Shown: positions 8,540 to 17,524 of the stretch, piece by piece
Position numbering within the stretch: position 1 is the stretch's first letter
Layout of the letters: every line of letters starts with the position of its first letter
Assembly: GCF_023716865.1 (NCBI RefSeq)
Contig: NZ_CP092417.1
Coordinates: 2,210,001-2,274,000, forward strand
Direction: 5' to 3'
DNA length: 64,000 nucleotides
Source of the DNA: Endozoicomonas sp. SCSIO W0465
GTDB lineage: Bacteria; Pseudomonadota; Gammaproteobacteria; Pseudomonadales; Endozoicomonadaceae
The notes under the pieces: generated by a model
What the model was told of the DNA's origin: nothing
What the model saw: the letters and a program-made list of their open reading frames with translations, nothing else
Database searches by the model: none
Translations under genes and position numbers: made by a program

Positions 8540-9148
8540 ATGCCAAGACCCCTGTGCCGCGGATGCCAACGCCCACAAAAGCAGTGTTACTGTAAAGCGC
8601 TCAAGGAAGAGGCTGCCTGCATGGATATTATTATCCTGCAGCACCCCAGAGAGTCCAGACACCCATTGAATACGGCGCGCATTCTGGAGCTGGGTATCGG
8701 TAATTGCGAGGTATGGGTGGGTGAAGATTTTTCCAATCATTCACAACTTCTGAAAACGCTGGCAGAAAAGAACTGCTACCTGCTATTTCCCGGAGCGAAT
8801 GCCAGGGCCAGCCAGGATGTCCTGCGAACTGAGACGCCGGAAGTACTGATTATCCTGGATGGAACCTGGCGAAAAGCCAAAAAGATTTATTACTGCAACC
8901 CACTGCTGCAACAGTTGCCCGGTATTGAACTGACTGATCTTTCCCTATCCGATTATCGCATTCGAAAAGCACCCGGAGCAGGCGCCTTATCAACGGTAGA
9001 AGCTGCGGTTAACCTGCTGCGTCAGGCCAGCCGGGACAGCAAAGCACATCAGCAGCTTCTGGACACATTCAGTCTTATGATTGACCAGCAGATCAATGCC
9101 ATGGGACAGGAGGTTTTCAGGAAAAACTATCCACAGGGCAATGGCTGA
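8540..9148 (+). CDS. DTW-domain protein, probable tRNA-uridine aminocarboxypropyltransferase
   Basis: A 202-residue cytoplasmic enzyme of the TapT/YfiP (DTW) family, which transfers the 3-amino-3-carboxypropyl group from S-adenosylmethionine to a tRNA uridine. Visible are the N-terminal Cys cluster CRGCQRPQKQCYC, the region TARILELGI, the signature LDGTWRKAKKI (the DTW motif appears as DGTW), and SDYRIRKAP followed by STVEA. The start was placed at ATG 8540 because it begins MPRPLCRGC, as expected; an in-frame TTG 21 codons earlier has no better ribosome-binding site. The activity is assigned from family knowledge. Confidence 0.85.
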   Translation: MPRPLCRGCQRPQKQCYCKALKEEAACMDIIILQHPRESRHPLNTARILELGIGNCEVWVGEDFSNHSQLLKTLAEKNCYLLFPGANARASQDVLRTETPEVLIILDGTWRKAKKIYYCNPLLQQLPGIELTDLSLSDYRIRKAPGAGALSTVEAAVNLLRQASRDSKAHQQLLDTFSLMIDQQINAMGQEVFRKNYPQGNG

Positions 9149-9152
9149 CCAA

Positions 9153-9698
9153 CTACTTTCGCCACTTGATATTACAGCCGATACTGGGCTTTTGGTCTTC
9201 ACTGACAGGCAGGCCTTTCAGTAGAGCAGTCATTGCACTGCGGAGATCGTTACCGGTCACCGGCTTGCCATTCCCGGGCCTTGAGTTGTCAAACTGGCCG
9301 CGATAAACGCAGGTCAAACCACCATCAAACAGAAAAAAGTCCGGCGTACATTCCGCTTGATAGGCTTTAGCCACCTGTTGCGTCTCATCATAAAGGTATG
9401 GAAATCCATAACGCTTTTGAGCCATCAACTCAGGGCTATCCTGGGGATAGTCTGCCACATCATTGGCACTGATCGCGACAATCCCCAGATCTGTGCCATG
9501 AAACTCCTTACCCAATGCCACCAGCGCCTCTTCAATATGAACAACGTAAGGACAATGGTTACAGATAAACATCACCAGAAGCCCTTTACTTCCTGCCACA
9601 TCAGCCACTGTTTTTTCTGTTCCTGTGAAAACATCCGGCAAACTGAAATCCGGAGCCTGAAAACCCAGTTCAACCATAGAAGACGGTGTGAGTGCCAT
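9153..9698 (-). CDS. Thioredoxin-fold redoxin (peroxiredoxin-like)
   Basis: A 181-residue protein of the AhpC/TSA-like thioredoxin superfamily. It begins with the family pattern GFQAPDFSLPD and carries a CNHCPYV active site (CxxC, about residues 46-49). Later come ISANDVADYPQDSP, the cis-Pro segment CTPDFFLFD, and YRGQFDNSRPGNG. No signal peptide is seen, so it is probably cytoplasmic. The ribosome-binding site gaggtgac lies before the ATG. It is convergent with the DTW gene, with only four bases between the stops. The substrate is unknown. Confidence 0.85.
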   Translation of the reverse strand: MALTPSSMVELGFQAPDFSLPDVFTGTEKTVADVAGSKGLLVMFICNHCPYVVHIEEALVALGKEFHGTDLGIVAISANDVADYPQDSPELMAQKRYGFPYLYDETQQVAKAYQAECTPDFFLFDGGLTCVYRGQFDNSRPGNGKPVTGNDLRSAMTALLKGLPVSEDQKPSIGCNIKWRK

Positions 9699-9829
9699 GA
9701 TTTGTCACCTCTGTTTTTTTGGTCTGTTGTTTAGTCCGGAATGTTTCTGCAATGCACCGGAATCATGGCATAAGCAATGCCCCGGCACCACAGGGCTGTT
9801 AACAGAACTCAAAACTCTGCTAACTTAGA

Positions 9830-10468
9830 ATGACAATAATCAATAGTGAGCCTATGGGAAGATCATCCTTATTCAACCGGCAACAGGTGTTAAGCGACGC
9901 TCTTGAGCTTTTCTGGTCCAGGGGGTTTTATGCCTGCTCATTGAAGCAACTGGAAGAAGCCACTGAAATGCACCCGGGTAGCCTTTATTATCACTTCCGG
10001 AATAAAGAGCGATTATTTCTCTGCATTCTTGAGCACTATCTTGAATGGCAGCTGCAACCAAGAATCGATAAATACCTGGCCTACAATCCATCGCTACTGG
10101 ATCTCCGCCGCTTCTTTACTTCCGGTTATCGTCATGGTCAGGATGCCAGCTATCGAAACTGTTGTTTCCTGATCAATACCAGCAACGAACTCCATCTACT
10201 GCCATCCGAAGCATCAGAACTGGTGCAGAAAGGCATCCAGATGCTACGACATGGCTTTATTGACTTTATTGGGAAATATACGGAACCGGACAAAAACGGC
10301 AGTGCTGCTATTGACCGTGAGGTCATCGCCAGTGAGCTATTGAACCTGTACATGAGCATCCAGCTAATGGCCAAAATAAATCCGAACCAGCATGCCCTGG
10401 ACAAACAGGTCAGGCAGAGCCTGGATAACCTCTTTACTCCTCTCCTGCCCCGGCAAAGCCCGCCATGA
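9830..10468 (+). CDS. TetR-family transcriptional regulator
   Basis: About 212 residues with an N-terminal TetR-type helix-turn-helix. The recognition region SLKQLEEATEMHPGSLYYHF is followed by NKERLF. The C-terminal ligand-binding part contains YRNCCFLINTSNEL, resembling the YcfQ/AcuR-like C-terminal class. It is divergent from the redoxin gene, with a 130-bp shared upstream region, so it may control that gene; this is inferred from position only. An alternative start is ATG 9854 (MGRSSLF), where the conserved domain begins. Confidence 0.85.
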   Translation: MTIINSEPMGRSSLFNRQQVLSDALELFWSRGFYACSLKQLEEATEMHPGSLYYHFRNKERLFLCILEHYLEWQLQPRIDKYLAYNPSLLDLRRFFTSGYRHGQDASYRNCCFLINTSNELHLLPSEASELVQKGIQMLRHGFIDFIGKYTEPDKNGSAAIDREVIASELLNLYMSIQLMAKINPNQHALDKQVRQSLDNLFTPLLPRQSPP

Positions 10469-10583
10469 TGGACTCAGCCCAACCCATCGCCAACGGCAGT
10501 TCCGGAAGTTTGCCGAATAAAGCAAAACACACAGAATCCCTGTACCATATTGAGTATCAATTCGGACTTTTCAGCATCAAGTC

Positions 10584-11594
10584 ATGACCATCAAACAGAT
10601 TATTGTTCACAAACTGGACCTTGCCCACGGTTCAGAGCAGTTACAAGCCATTCCAGCTTCCCAAAGTCTGGTCTCCTCCCCCTCTCTGGAGCTGGTTCTG
10701 GACGACTTGCTGCAAACCTATAATAAAAAACCGGACAAGTGCTATGGCCAGTTTTCCGACCTGGCAGAGGACAGTTTTCCTGAGCGCCTGAAGCAATATA
10801 TGGATCAGAGTTCCGATGAGCAGGCTGCCGGTTTTACCCGGCTCACCACTGACACACTGACCAGCCTTGGGCAAAACCTCAGTGAGGCCGGAGCCATCAA
10901 TGGTGGCTACGTGATGTTCGCCGACTATCAACAGGGCCTGACCCGGTATCTACTGCTTTGCATGCTCAGCAGCCAGAACAGTGTCACCATTACGGATGAG
11001 CTGACCATTCAGGACACGTCTTACCTGGACACCGCCCGGATGTCACTGGCCTGTCGTATCAATATCACCGACTGGCAGAAAAACCCGGAAGCGGGGCGCT
11101 ATTTATCGTTTCTTCGTCCAAAGGGAGGCAAATGTCTCAGTAGCGTATTCCAGGAGGTGATTGGCTGCAGCGAAACCAGCAGCAGCAAAGAAGAAGCCGA
11201 TACCCTGCTCAAGGCAGTGGAGGCCTATTGTCAGGAGGAGCCGGTGGAAGAGAACCGAACCATTGTTAAACGACAGGTTTATGATTATTGCCAGAACAAA
11301 CTGGACGAAGGCGAAAGCCTCTCCATGCAGGAGCTGACCGGCCACCTGAGTGAAGCCGGCCCGGACGACTTTGCCCGCTTTGTCAACACTCAGGATTATG
11401 ACATGAGCACCCCGATGTCCCCTGAACGCCGCAAGTTGACGCAGCTGGTACGCTATACCGGGCGAAGCAAGGGACTCAGCCTCTCTTTTGATGCAGAGCT
11501 GCTTGGCGGGCAGATTCGCTATGATGAAGTCAATGACCAGCTAATCATTACAGGAGTTCCAGACAAGCTGAAAGCCCAGCTTAAGCAAGCTTAA
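10584..11594 (+). CDS. ndpA: Nucleoid-associated protein NdpA (YejK family)
   Basis: A 336-residue DNA-associated protein. Family features include the N-terminal IKQIIVHKLD pattern, ELVLDDLLQTYNKKPDKCYGQF, SYLDTARMSLACRINI, FLRPKGGKCLSSVF, and a C-terminal SFDAELLGGQIRYD. NdpA/YejK proteins bind the bacterial nucleoid; their molecular role is poorly defined. The gene is single, with a 115-bp leader after the TetR gene. Confidence 0.88.
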   Translation: MTIKQIIVHKLDLAHGSEQLQAIPASQSLVSSPSLELVLDDLLQTYNKKPDKCYGQFSDLAEDSFPERLKQYMDQSSDEQAAGFTRLTTDTLTSLGQNLSEAGAINGGYVMFADYQQGLTRYLLLCMLSSQNSVTITDELTIQDTSYLDTARMSLACRINITDWQKNPEAGRYLSFLRPKGGKCLSSVFQEVIGCSETSSSKEEADTLLKAVEAYCQEEPVEENRTIVKRQVYDYCQNKLDEGESLSMQELTGHLSEAGPDDFARFVNTQDYDMSTPMSPERRKLTQLVRYTGRSKGLSLSFDAELLGGQIRYDEVNDQLIITGVPDKLKAQLKQA

Positions 11595-11813
11595 AAAGAA
11601 CAAGTGCCTGCACTGTCTATTTCAGAGCAATTTTGCTACAAATAATAATGGCGCAGAAGGCTGGCAAACCAGCCTCCATACAAACCTGGCATCCATGGAC
11701 GGATATCCACATACTGGTGAAGCGTTGATCTCAGGACCACCGGGGTCAACCGCCTACAGCCAGCAACCGGATTGCCGATAACATTCTGCTTAAAGACCAA
11801 CCCGGAAGCTATC

Positions 11814-12596
11814 ATGACGTTTCGAGCTGTAATCTTTATTGCTTTTACCACTTTCTTTCTGGTAACCAGTGCAAAGGCCAGTAAGACAAATGCTGCATTA
11901 TCACTGGAGAACATTATTCAGCAGGAAATTGATCTCAATGAAATGCTGATCAATATTCACCGATTACAGCTGGATTTTCTCGATCAAGCGGCGCGGGAAG
12001 CACTTCAAGAGGCGCAGCAGGCATTGAACATCAGCGTTCATTCCATGCCAAAGCAAACCACTGACCTTGAAACCGATGAACTTCTGACCACGTTCATTGC
12101 TCTGTGGCCCGTTATCAACAAACATATTACCTGGCTGAGTACGATTCCAGTCGGTGCAGAGGCTCCTCCAGCAAACTCGTTGTTGCGCGCTCTGGCCAAA
12201 ATGGATCGCCAACTGATTCTGTTGAGGCAAAAAGCGGCCAGCGCGCAATCAGAAGCGTCTCAGGAACTTCGCTTTCTTGAGCAAGCGCTATTAATGCAGC
12301 ACATAACCAGAGACTATCTGAGTTTAATGATTGCGGAGCAAAGCACCGAGCTAACGATGGTCAGCCAGAAGCAACTCAAAGCACTGGCCGATCGGTTTGG
12401 CAGGCGCATGACAGCATTTAATAACGAGTTGAGTGATCATCCTCATGCCATGGTGCCTGTTCAGCAGGCACACGCAGCCTGGTCATTCATTCACAGTCGT
12501 TTCGAGAAGTTTCCAGAACAACAGACCCCTGATCTGGTGGTACGCTACGGGAATAGAATTGTCAGAAAACTCTCTTCAGTACATCGCATGTTCTAG
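11814..12596 (+). CDS. Secreted helical protein of unknown function
   Basis: A 260-residue product not recognised as any family. Residues 1-22 form a clear signal peptide (hydrophobic core IFIAFTTFFLV, then AKA), so it is probably periplasmic. The rest is mostly alpha-helical and rich in Gln, Leu and Ala; no catalytic motif is seen. The start was set at ATG 11814 because it begins the signal peptide; an in-frame ATG 14 codons upstream would bury it. The stop codon TAG is part of the CTAG target of the MITE that follows directly. Confidence 0.7.
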   Translation: MTFRAVIFIAFTTFFLVTSAKASKTNAALSLENIIQQEIDLNEMLINIHRLQLDFLDQAAREALQEAQQALNISVHSMPKQTTDLETDELLTTFIALWPVINKHITWLSTIPVGAEAPPANSLLRALAKMDRQLILLRQKAASAQSEASQELRFLEQALLMQHITRDYLSLMIAEQSTELTMVSQKQLKALADRFGRRMTAFNNELSDHPHAMVPVQQAHAAWSFIHSRFEKFPEQQTPDLVVRYGNRIVRKLSSVHRMF

Positions 12597-12756
12597 GAGC
12601 CTGTCGGACTTAAGCGTCCGTAGCGAGGATTGCGAGAAATTGAGGATAAAAATTTCTGATTCTGAGGAGAATAGCAGGGCTATTTGACGAAGAAGCAGGA
12701 ATTTTTAGACCAATTTATCGCAACCGCAGTAGGACAGCCTTAAGTCCGACAGGCTC
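12597..12756. mobile_element. 160-bp MITE, family A (CTAG target), copy 1
   Basis: Terminal inverted repeats gagcctgtcggacttaag / cttaagtccgacaggctc are perfect. The flanks are ctag at 12593-12596 and 12757-12760, read as a 4-bp target duplication. No coding capacity. The interior matches, in reverse orientation, the MITE at 58287: the shared blocks are a ctactgcggt block, aaattggtctaaaaa and a tcctcgctacgg block. The length is the same 160 bp. The left CTAG supplies the stop codon of the preceding gene. Confidence 0.88.
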
Positions 12757-12795
12757 CTAGTGCAGAAAAGCGCTAATACCCATACAGCCAGACTC

Positions 12796-12825
12796 CTCGT
12801 TCCCATGTTCTGCGTGAGAATGCAT
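12796..12825. repeat. REP-like palindromic unit
   Basis: ctcgttcccatgttctgcgt followed by gagaatgcat. It differs at three positions from the perfect 30-bp units at 44046-44075 and 44162-44191. Partial versions occur near 14033 and 15103-15118. Confidence 0.7.
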
Positions 12826-12914
12826 ACCGGAGCCTGCCAGATGCAAAACAATCTATTTATGCCCGGAATCATGAGAGTTTAATGGAGACCCACAGTTCCA
12901 CAGAGGCCCGGTCT

Positions 12915-14025
12915 GGGCTAAGTTACCGTTAATGGTTGAATCAGCTAAACTCCCATAAAATCTACGTTGTAGGGGAGTGATATGCAATCTGAACTCTTCC
13001 AGAATTTTATTGATTCCATTTCAACATTAACCAGTGAACAGCGAGACATTCTTAACAACTCGCTCCTTAGTACTCAAATAGAGGTTACCGAGGTAGTAGA
13101 AACCACTGACTCTGAACCTGTTTACAGTGAATCTATACCCAATAACGATAATGCAACACCTGACGTAGAAAAGAGCATACTTGCCCAATTTGCCGAAAAC
13201 CCCAGGTGCCCCAAATGCAAAAGCCATAGCGTTGGTCGCTGGGGCATACGAAATGGCCGACAGCGCTACCACTGCAAGACTTGCGACTCAACGTTTAACG
13301 CCTTTAGTGGAACGCCTTTGGCAAGGCTCAGGCACCCTGAAAAATGGAACAAGTACCTCGCAGGTATGACTCACTCTATGGTCTTGCGACCAGCTGCTGC
13401 TGAGAATGCCATTGACTTGAAAACTGCGTTCCGCTGGCGTCACCGCTTTCTTGAAGTGATTAATAATGATCAAGCAGAAGAGCTTTGTGGCATTACTGAG
13501 CTTGATGAAACATTTTTCCGTGAATCCTTCAAAGGGCAAAGAGAAGGCCTTCCACGGCCAACCCGAAAGCGGGGTAATGATCCCAACAAAGCCCGAAAAG
13601 TCCCGGTAATGGTGGCTCGGGACCGTAATCGAAATACCGTTGACGGTGTATTAGAAAACGAAAGTGCTAATGAATTGTGCAGGCATTTAAATGGCCGCAT
13701 ATCGATACAGGCCACGGTCTGTGCGGATGCACACCTCGCTCACGAAAAACTTGCTGACAAGCTTGGATTTGTCTTCAAGGAGCTGGTGACATCAGCAGGT
13801 CAACATGTTGTTGAAGGCATCTACCACATCCAGACTGTAAATTCTTATCACAGTCATTTAAAACGCTGGATTGGCGGCGTATTCCAAGGGGTTGCAACTC
13901 GTTACCTTCCCCATTATCTGGCCTGGAGGCGAGAACTGACGGCAGCAAAAAAATTAACTGTTGGCCGGTTGATCAGCAGAATTACTGAACATTGGTGCTT
14001 CCAACCATTAACGGTAACTTAGCCC
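12915..14025 (+). mobile_element. IS1595-family (ISSod11-like) insertion sequence, complete
   Basis: Perfect 24-bp terminal inverted repeats begin gggctaagttaccgttaatg at 12915 and end at 14025. Flanking direct repeats of ccggtctg (8 bp, with one-base ambiguity in the exact boundary) are visible on both sides, as expected for IS1595. The element is about 1.1 kb with one intact ORF. It is inserted into REP-like intergenic sequence between MITE copy 1 and an IS1182 remnant. Confidence 0.93.
12982..14022 (+). CDS. IS1595-family transposase (ISSod11 group)
   Basis: A 346-residue transposase. An N-terminal zinc ribbon (CPKCKSHSVGRWG, then YHCKTCDSTF) is followed by the family segment NAFSGTPLARLRHPEKW. 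The catalytic core begins ELDETFFRESFKG; a later block is VCADAHLAHEKLA, and near the end NSYHSHLKRWIGG. The frame is intact and its stop codon lies within the right inverted repeat. The ATG follows aggggagtgat, a good ribosome-binding site. Confidence 0.93.
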   Translation: MQSELFQNFIDSISTLTSEQRDILNNSLLSTQIEVTEVVETTDSEPVYSESIPNNDNATPDVEKSILAQFAENPRCPKCKSHSVGRWGIRNGRQRYHCKTCDSTFNAFSGTPLARLRHPEKWNKYLAGMTHSMVLRPAAAENAIDLKTAFRWRHRFLEVINNDQAEELCGITELDETFFRESFKGQREGLPRPTRKRGNDPNKARKVPVMVARDRNRNTVDGVLENESANELCRHLNGRISIQATVCADAHLAHEKLADKLGFVFKELVTSAGQHVVEGIYHIQTVNSYHSHLKRWIGGVFQGVATRYLPHYLAWRRELTAAKKLTVGRLISRITEHWCFQPLTVT

Positions 14026-14079
14026 CCGGTCTGCATTCCCACGGGGGAGAGGTTGTCGCTAAAGCCTCATTATCAGGAG

Positions 14080-14105
14080 CATAGCCTGCCATCTGGCAGG
14101 CTATG
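14080..14105. terminator. Perfect 11-bp stem-loop beside the IS1182 remnant
   Basis: catagcctgcc, a four-base loop, and ggcaggctatg. It sits eight bases from the stop of the IS1182-type transposase remnant and may be its terminator or part of its end. No T-run is seen on the minus strand. Confidence 0.4.
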
Positions 14106-14112
14106 AGTACCT

Positions 14113-15061
14113 TTATTTGGTTATACTGCCATCATTGTATATCTGTAACGTCGCTGCATTAACCCGACTCAGGTTATAAGCCAGCAAGTGGAGACTAAAC
14201 TCCAATCTGACAGCCTTTAGTCCCCGACGACGAAACCGATTTAAGCCCTGCACCGTTCTCAGATAACCAAACACCGGCTCAACCATTGCCTGTCGTTTTT
14301 TAAACACCACCTTTGCTGCCGGATGTTCCATGACTGTTTTCAACGCATCCCTTGCGTCGTCTACTTTGAAACGCCTGATTCGACGGCCAGTCTTACTGGT
14401 TGTGCATTGGCTTCGAAGATGGCTTATACGATGCGGCATGCCCCCGTCCCCGCTTCATTTTCTGAACGACAGCCTCGGACTCAACGGGGCAAATACGGAA
14501 GTCTTCTGGCTTGCTACCTGCCCGCTTTCGTAGTGCTTGACGTTCCTGTAACTTGTTAAAGACATCTGTCTTTTTTTCGACATCGGCCTTTTTGATGGGG
14601 TCTTCCGGTTTTTTTTCTAACTGCTGTTGAGCTTCTTCCAGAGCGGTTTTTACTGCTTCTTCCCTGATCAGGTGGTAATGGGAGCAAGCAGCATGAACTA
14701 AAGTACCATCACCGGCAAGACGATCACCTTTTGAATGCGTTCTCCTGAGTACTGTTTTTACTATGGACTCAAAGAAAGAGCCGGTCAGTTGCTCGGCGTG
14801 GCGGTTAATAAAGCGGCCAATATTAGCATGGTCGGGGAATATTCCACCGCTGACCCACAGATAGTTTTTGAGCGATGTATTACCCAGGTAAATAGTTTCA
14901 GCATCAGGAGAAATAAAGCACCTTTGCGATGAATGCGAAGGCTTTACCGGTTCACTTTCCACTTCACTCTGGGTGATGGGCGCAAAAATATCGAATTGGG
15001 GCGTTCGATCAATGTGTACTTTTTGTTTTGTCGTCATTGTTTCAGAGGTACAAGCAGGCAA
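14113..15061 (-). pseudogene. IS1182-family transposase remnant (internal deletion)
   Basis: Two overlapping minus-strand frames together resemble an IS1182 transposase that has lost its middle. The upstream part (14393-15061) contains a helical region (LRRTHSKGDRLAGDGTLVHA) and ends at YKPSSKP, where the family has its YKPS motif. The downstream part (14113-14439) is the C-terminal block with AKVVFKKRQAMVEPVFGYL and LHLLAYNLSRV. Roughly 100-150 residues between them, including catalytic positions, are gone and the frames do not match. It cannot be functional. Confidence 0.8.
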
Positions 15062-15132
15062 TTTCTGTATCGTACCTGCTTGAGGGTTTCGCGACAGCCT
15101 CCGGAGCGTGGGAACGAGGCAATATTACCACG

Positions 15133-17271
15133 CTATGACCTGGGGACGGTAACGTAGGTGAGGTCCGCTTTGGCGTCAATCAGGGCTTTCAGGCACTCAG
15201 TGTGACCGTTCCGGGCAGCGATGTCCGCCGGGGTAGCGCCGTCGGAAGTCCGGGCGGCGTTGGGGTCCGCCCTGGCGTCGATCAGGGCTTTCAGGCACTC
15301 AGTGTGACCGTTCTGGGCAGCGATGTACGCCGGGGTGGTGCCGTCGGAAGTCCGGGCGGCGTTGGGGTCCGCCCTGGCGTCGATCAGGGCTTTCAGGCAC
15401 TCAGTGTGGCCGTTCTGGGCAGCGATGTACACCGGGGTGACGCCGGAAGTCCGGGCGGCGTTGGGGTCTGCCCCGGCGTCGAGCAGGGCTTTCAGGCACT
15501 CAGTGTGACCGTTCTGGGCAGCGATGTACGCCGGGGTGGCACCGTCGGAAGTCAGGGGGGCGTTGGGGTCCGCCCCGGCGTCGATCAGGGCTTTCAGGCA
15601 CTCAGTGTGACCGTTCTGGGCAGCGATGTACGCCGGGGTGGTACCGTCGGAAGTCCGGGCGACGTTGGGGTCTGCCCCGGCGTCGATCAGGGCTTTCAGG
15701 CACTCAGTGCGACCCTCCTGGGCAGCGATGTACGCCGGGGTGGTGCCGTCGGTAGTCCGGGCGGCGTTGGGGTCCGCCCTGGCGTCGACCAGGGCTTTCA
15801 GGCACTCAGTTTGACCGTAACAGGCAGCGATGTACGCCGGGGTGGTGCCATCGGAAGTCCGGGCGGCGTTGAGGTCCGCCCTGGCGTCGATCAGGGCTTT
15901 CAGGCACTCAGTGTGACCGTTCTGGGCAGCGATGTACGCCGGGGTGGCACCGTCGGAAGTCAGAGTGGCGTTGGGGTCCGCCCCGGCGTCGATCAGGGTT
16001 TTCAGGCACTCAGTGTGACCGTTACAGGCAGCGATGTACGCCGGGGTCGTGCCGTCGGAAGTCCGGGCGGCGTTGAGGTCCGCCCTGGCGTCGATCAGGG
16101 CTTTCAGGCACTCAGTGTGACCGTTACAGGCAGCGACGTACGCCGGGGTGGTGCCGTCGGAAGTCCGGGCGGCGTTGGGGTCCGCCCTGGCGTCGATCAG
16201 GGCTTTCAGGCACTCAGTGAGACCGTTCTGGGCAGCGATGTACGCCGGGGTGGCGCCGTCGAAAGTCCGGGCGGCGTTGGGGTCCGCCCCGGCGTCGATC
16301 AGGGCTTTCAGGCACTCAGTGTGACCGTTCTGGGCTGCGATGTACGCCGGGGTGGTGCCGTCGGAAGTCCGGGCGGCGTTGGGGTCCGCCCCGGCGTCGA
16401 TCAGGGCTCTCAGGCACTCAGTGCGACCCTCCTGGGCAGCGATGTACACCGGGGTGGCGCCGTCGGAAGTCCGGGTGGCGTTGGGGTCTGCCCCGGCGTC
16501 GATCAGGGCTCTCAGGCACTCAGTGTGACCGTTCTGGGCAGCGATGTACGCCGGGGTGGCACCGTCGGAAGTCCGGGCGGCGTTGGGGGCCGCCCTGGCG
16601 TCGATCAGGGCTTCCAGGCACAGAGTGTGACCCTTTTGGGCAGCGATGAACGCCGGGGTGGCGCCGTCGGAAGTCCGGGCGACGTTGGGGTCCGCCCCGG
16701 CGTTGATCAGGGCTCTCAGGCACTCAGTGTGACCCATCTGGGCAGCGATGTACGCCGGGGTAGCGCCGTCAGAAGTCAGAGTGGTGTTGGGGTCCGCCCC
16801 GGCGTCGATCAGGGTTTTCAGGCACTCAGTGTCACCCTTCAGGGCAGCGATGAACAAAAGATGAATATGCTCGCCGGACACAACAGACCAGAACGTCTGC
16901 CGGACAATCTCTGAATCAAGTACCAACAATCTCTGCAATGTCTTGAGATCACCTGTACGGGCGGCCTGCAAAGGCAAGGACTCACAGTAAGGGGAATCTT
17001 CATAGAGGCGGGCACCCGTCTCACGTACCAGAGGCAACGCCTCTTGCCGACAGAACGCACAACTCCGTGTGGCGACACCCTTCTTTTGCTGTTCGTCGAA
17101 CCACCTGGAAACGCAGCTAAGGTCGTAGCGATGGCCGCAGTGGGTTTTGACAACCGTGGGCGCCACAATACGATCATGAAAAGCCTCAAAACAAATAACA
17201 CAGATATTATGATCTGTAGGCGCATTCCTATCTTCTGTAGGAATATGAAAAGGCGATCCGACAACATCCAT
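15133..17271 (-). CDS. RING-finger/ankyrin-repeat protein, candidate secreted E3 ubiquitin ligase
   Basis: A 712-residue eukaryotic-like protein. Residues 24-75 form a RING finger: C24-x2-C27, C45-x-H47, C53, C71-x2-C74. It has Ile26, Trp57 and Arg75 at the E2-contact and linchpin positions. The fifth zinc-ligand position holds Asp50 instead of Cys/His. From about residue 140 there are sixteen 34-residue ankyrin units of the pattern GHTECLKALIDAGADPNAAR plus a partial seventeenth; one unit is 33 residues long. No signal peptide or bacterial enzyme domain is present. Known bacterial proteins of this build act in host cells as ubiquitin ligases; this role is inferred. The start is ATG 17271; a TTG two codons earlier is possible. 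No clear ribosome-binding site is seen. Confidence 0.9.
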   Translation of the reverse strand: MDVVGSPFHIPTEDRNAPTDHNICVICFEAFHDRIVAPTVVKTHCGHRYDLSCVSRWFDEQQKKGVATRSCAFCRQEALPLVRETGARLYEDSPYCESLPLQAARTGDLKTLQRLLVLDSEIVRQTFWSVVSGEHIHLLFIAALKGDTECLKTLIDAGADPNTTLTSDGATPAYIAAQMGHTECLRALINAGADPNVARTSDGATPAFIAAQKGHTLCLEALIDARAAPNAARTSDGATPAYIAAQNGHTECLRALIDAGADPNATRTSDGATPVYIAAQEGRTECLRALIDAGADPNAARTSDGTTPAYIAAQNGHTECLKALIDAGADPNAARTFDGATPAYIAAQNGLTECLKALIDARADPNAARTSDGTTPAYVAACNGHTECLKALIDARADLNAARTSDGTTPAYIAACNGHTECLKTLIDAGADPNATLTSDGATPAYIAAQNGHTECLKALIDARADLNAARTSDGTTPAYIAACYGQTECLKALVDARADPNAARTTDGTTPAYIAAQEGRTECLKALIDAGADPNVARTSDGTTPAYIAAQNGHTECLKALIDAGADPNAPLTSDGATPAYIAAQNGHTECLKALLDAGADPNAARTSGVTPVYIAAQNGHTECLKALIDARADPNAARTSDGTTPAYIAAQNGHTECLKALIDARADPNAARTSDGATPADIAARNGHTECLKALIDAKADLTYVTVPRS
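15140..16830. repeat. 102-bp tandem repeats encoding ankyrin units
   Basis: About 16 units of 102 bp, each containing gtcgatcagggctttcaggc and gtacgccggggt or close variants. They are markedly GC-richer than the flanking RING-coding and intergenic DNA. One unit (around 15430-15450) is 3 bp shorter. The repeats also keep a long plus-strand frame open, which is an artefact of periodicity. Confidence 0.9.
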
Positions 17272-17524
17272 ACACAAAAAAACAGTATTAATAAATTAGT
17301 AATACCGATAGGACTGAAAAAAAATACGGTAGTTCAATAAAACTGACCACCTTCCTGTTGGCAATGGAAAACCTATTCGCGTTCACCGGCAATGCCTGCA
17401 AGGCATTGACCGCAACGTGGTGATAATACGTACAAATGCCTGTTCAATGGTGCGCCTTACTGATCCACTATTAGTTATCTACTCAAGTTACGCACCTTGC
17501 TGAAAATCAGCCATTATTGGTGGC

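Noticed and set aside
15202..16914. 570-codon plus-strand open frame across the ankyrin gene
   Set aside because: It is antisense to the ankyrin repeats and stays open only because the 102-bp period has no stop in that frame. Its product is a meaningless repeat, while the minus strand gives clear RING and ankyrin domains.
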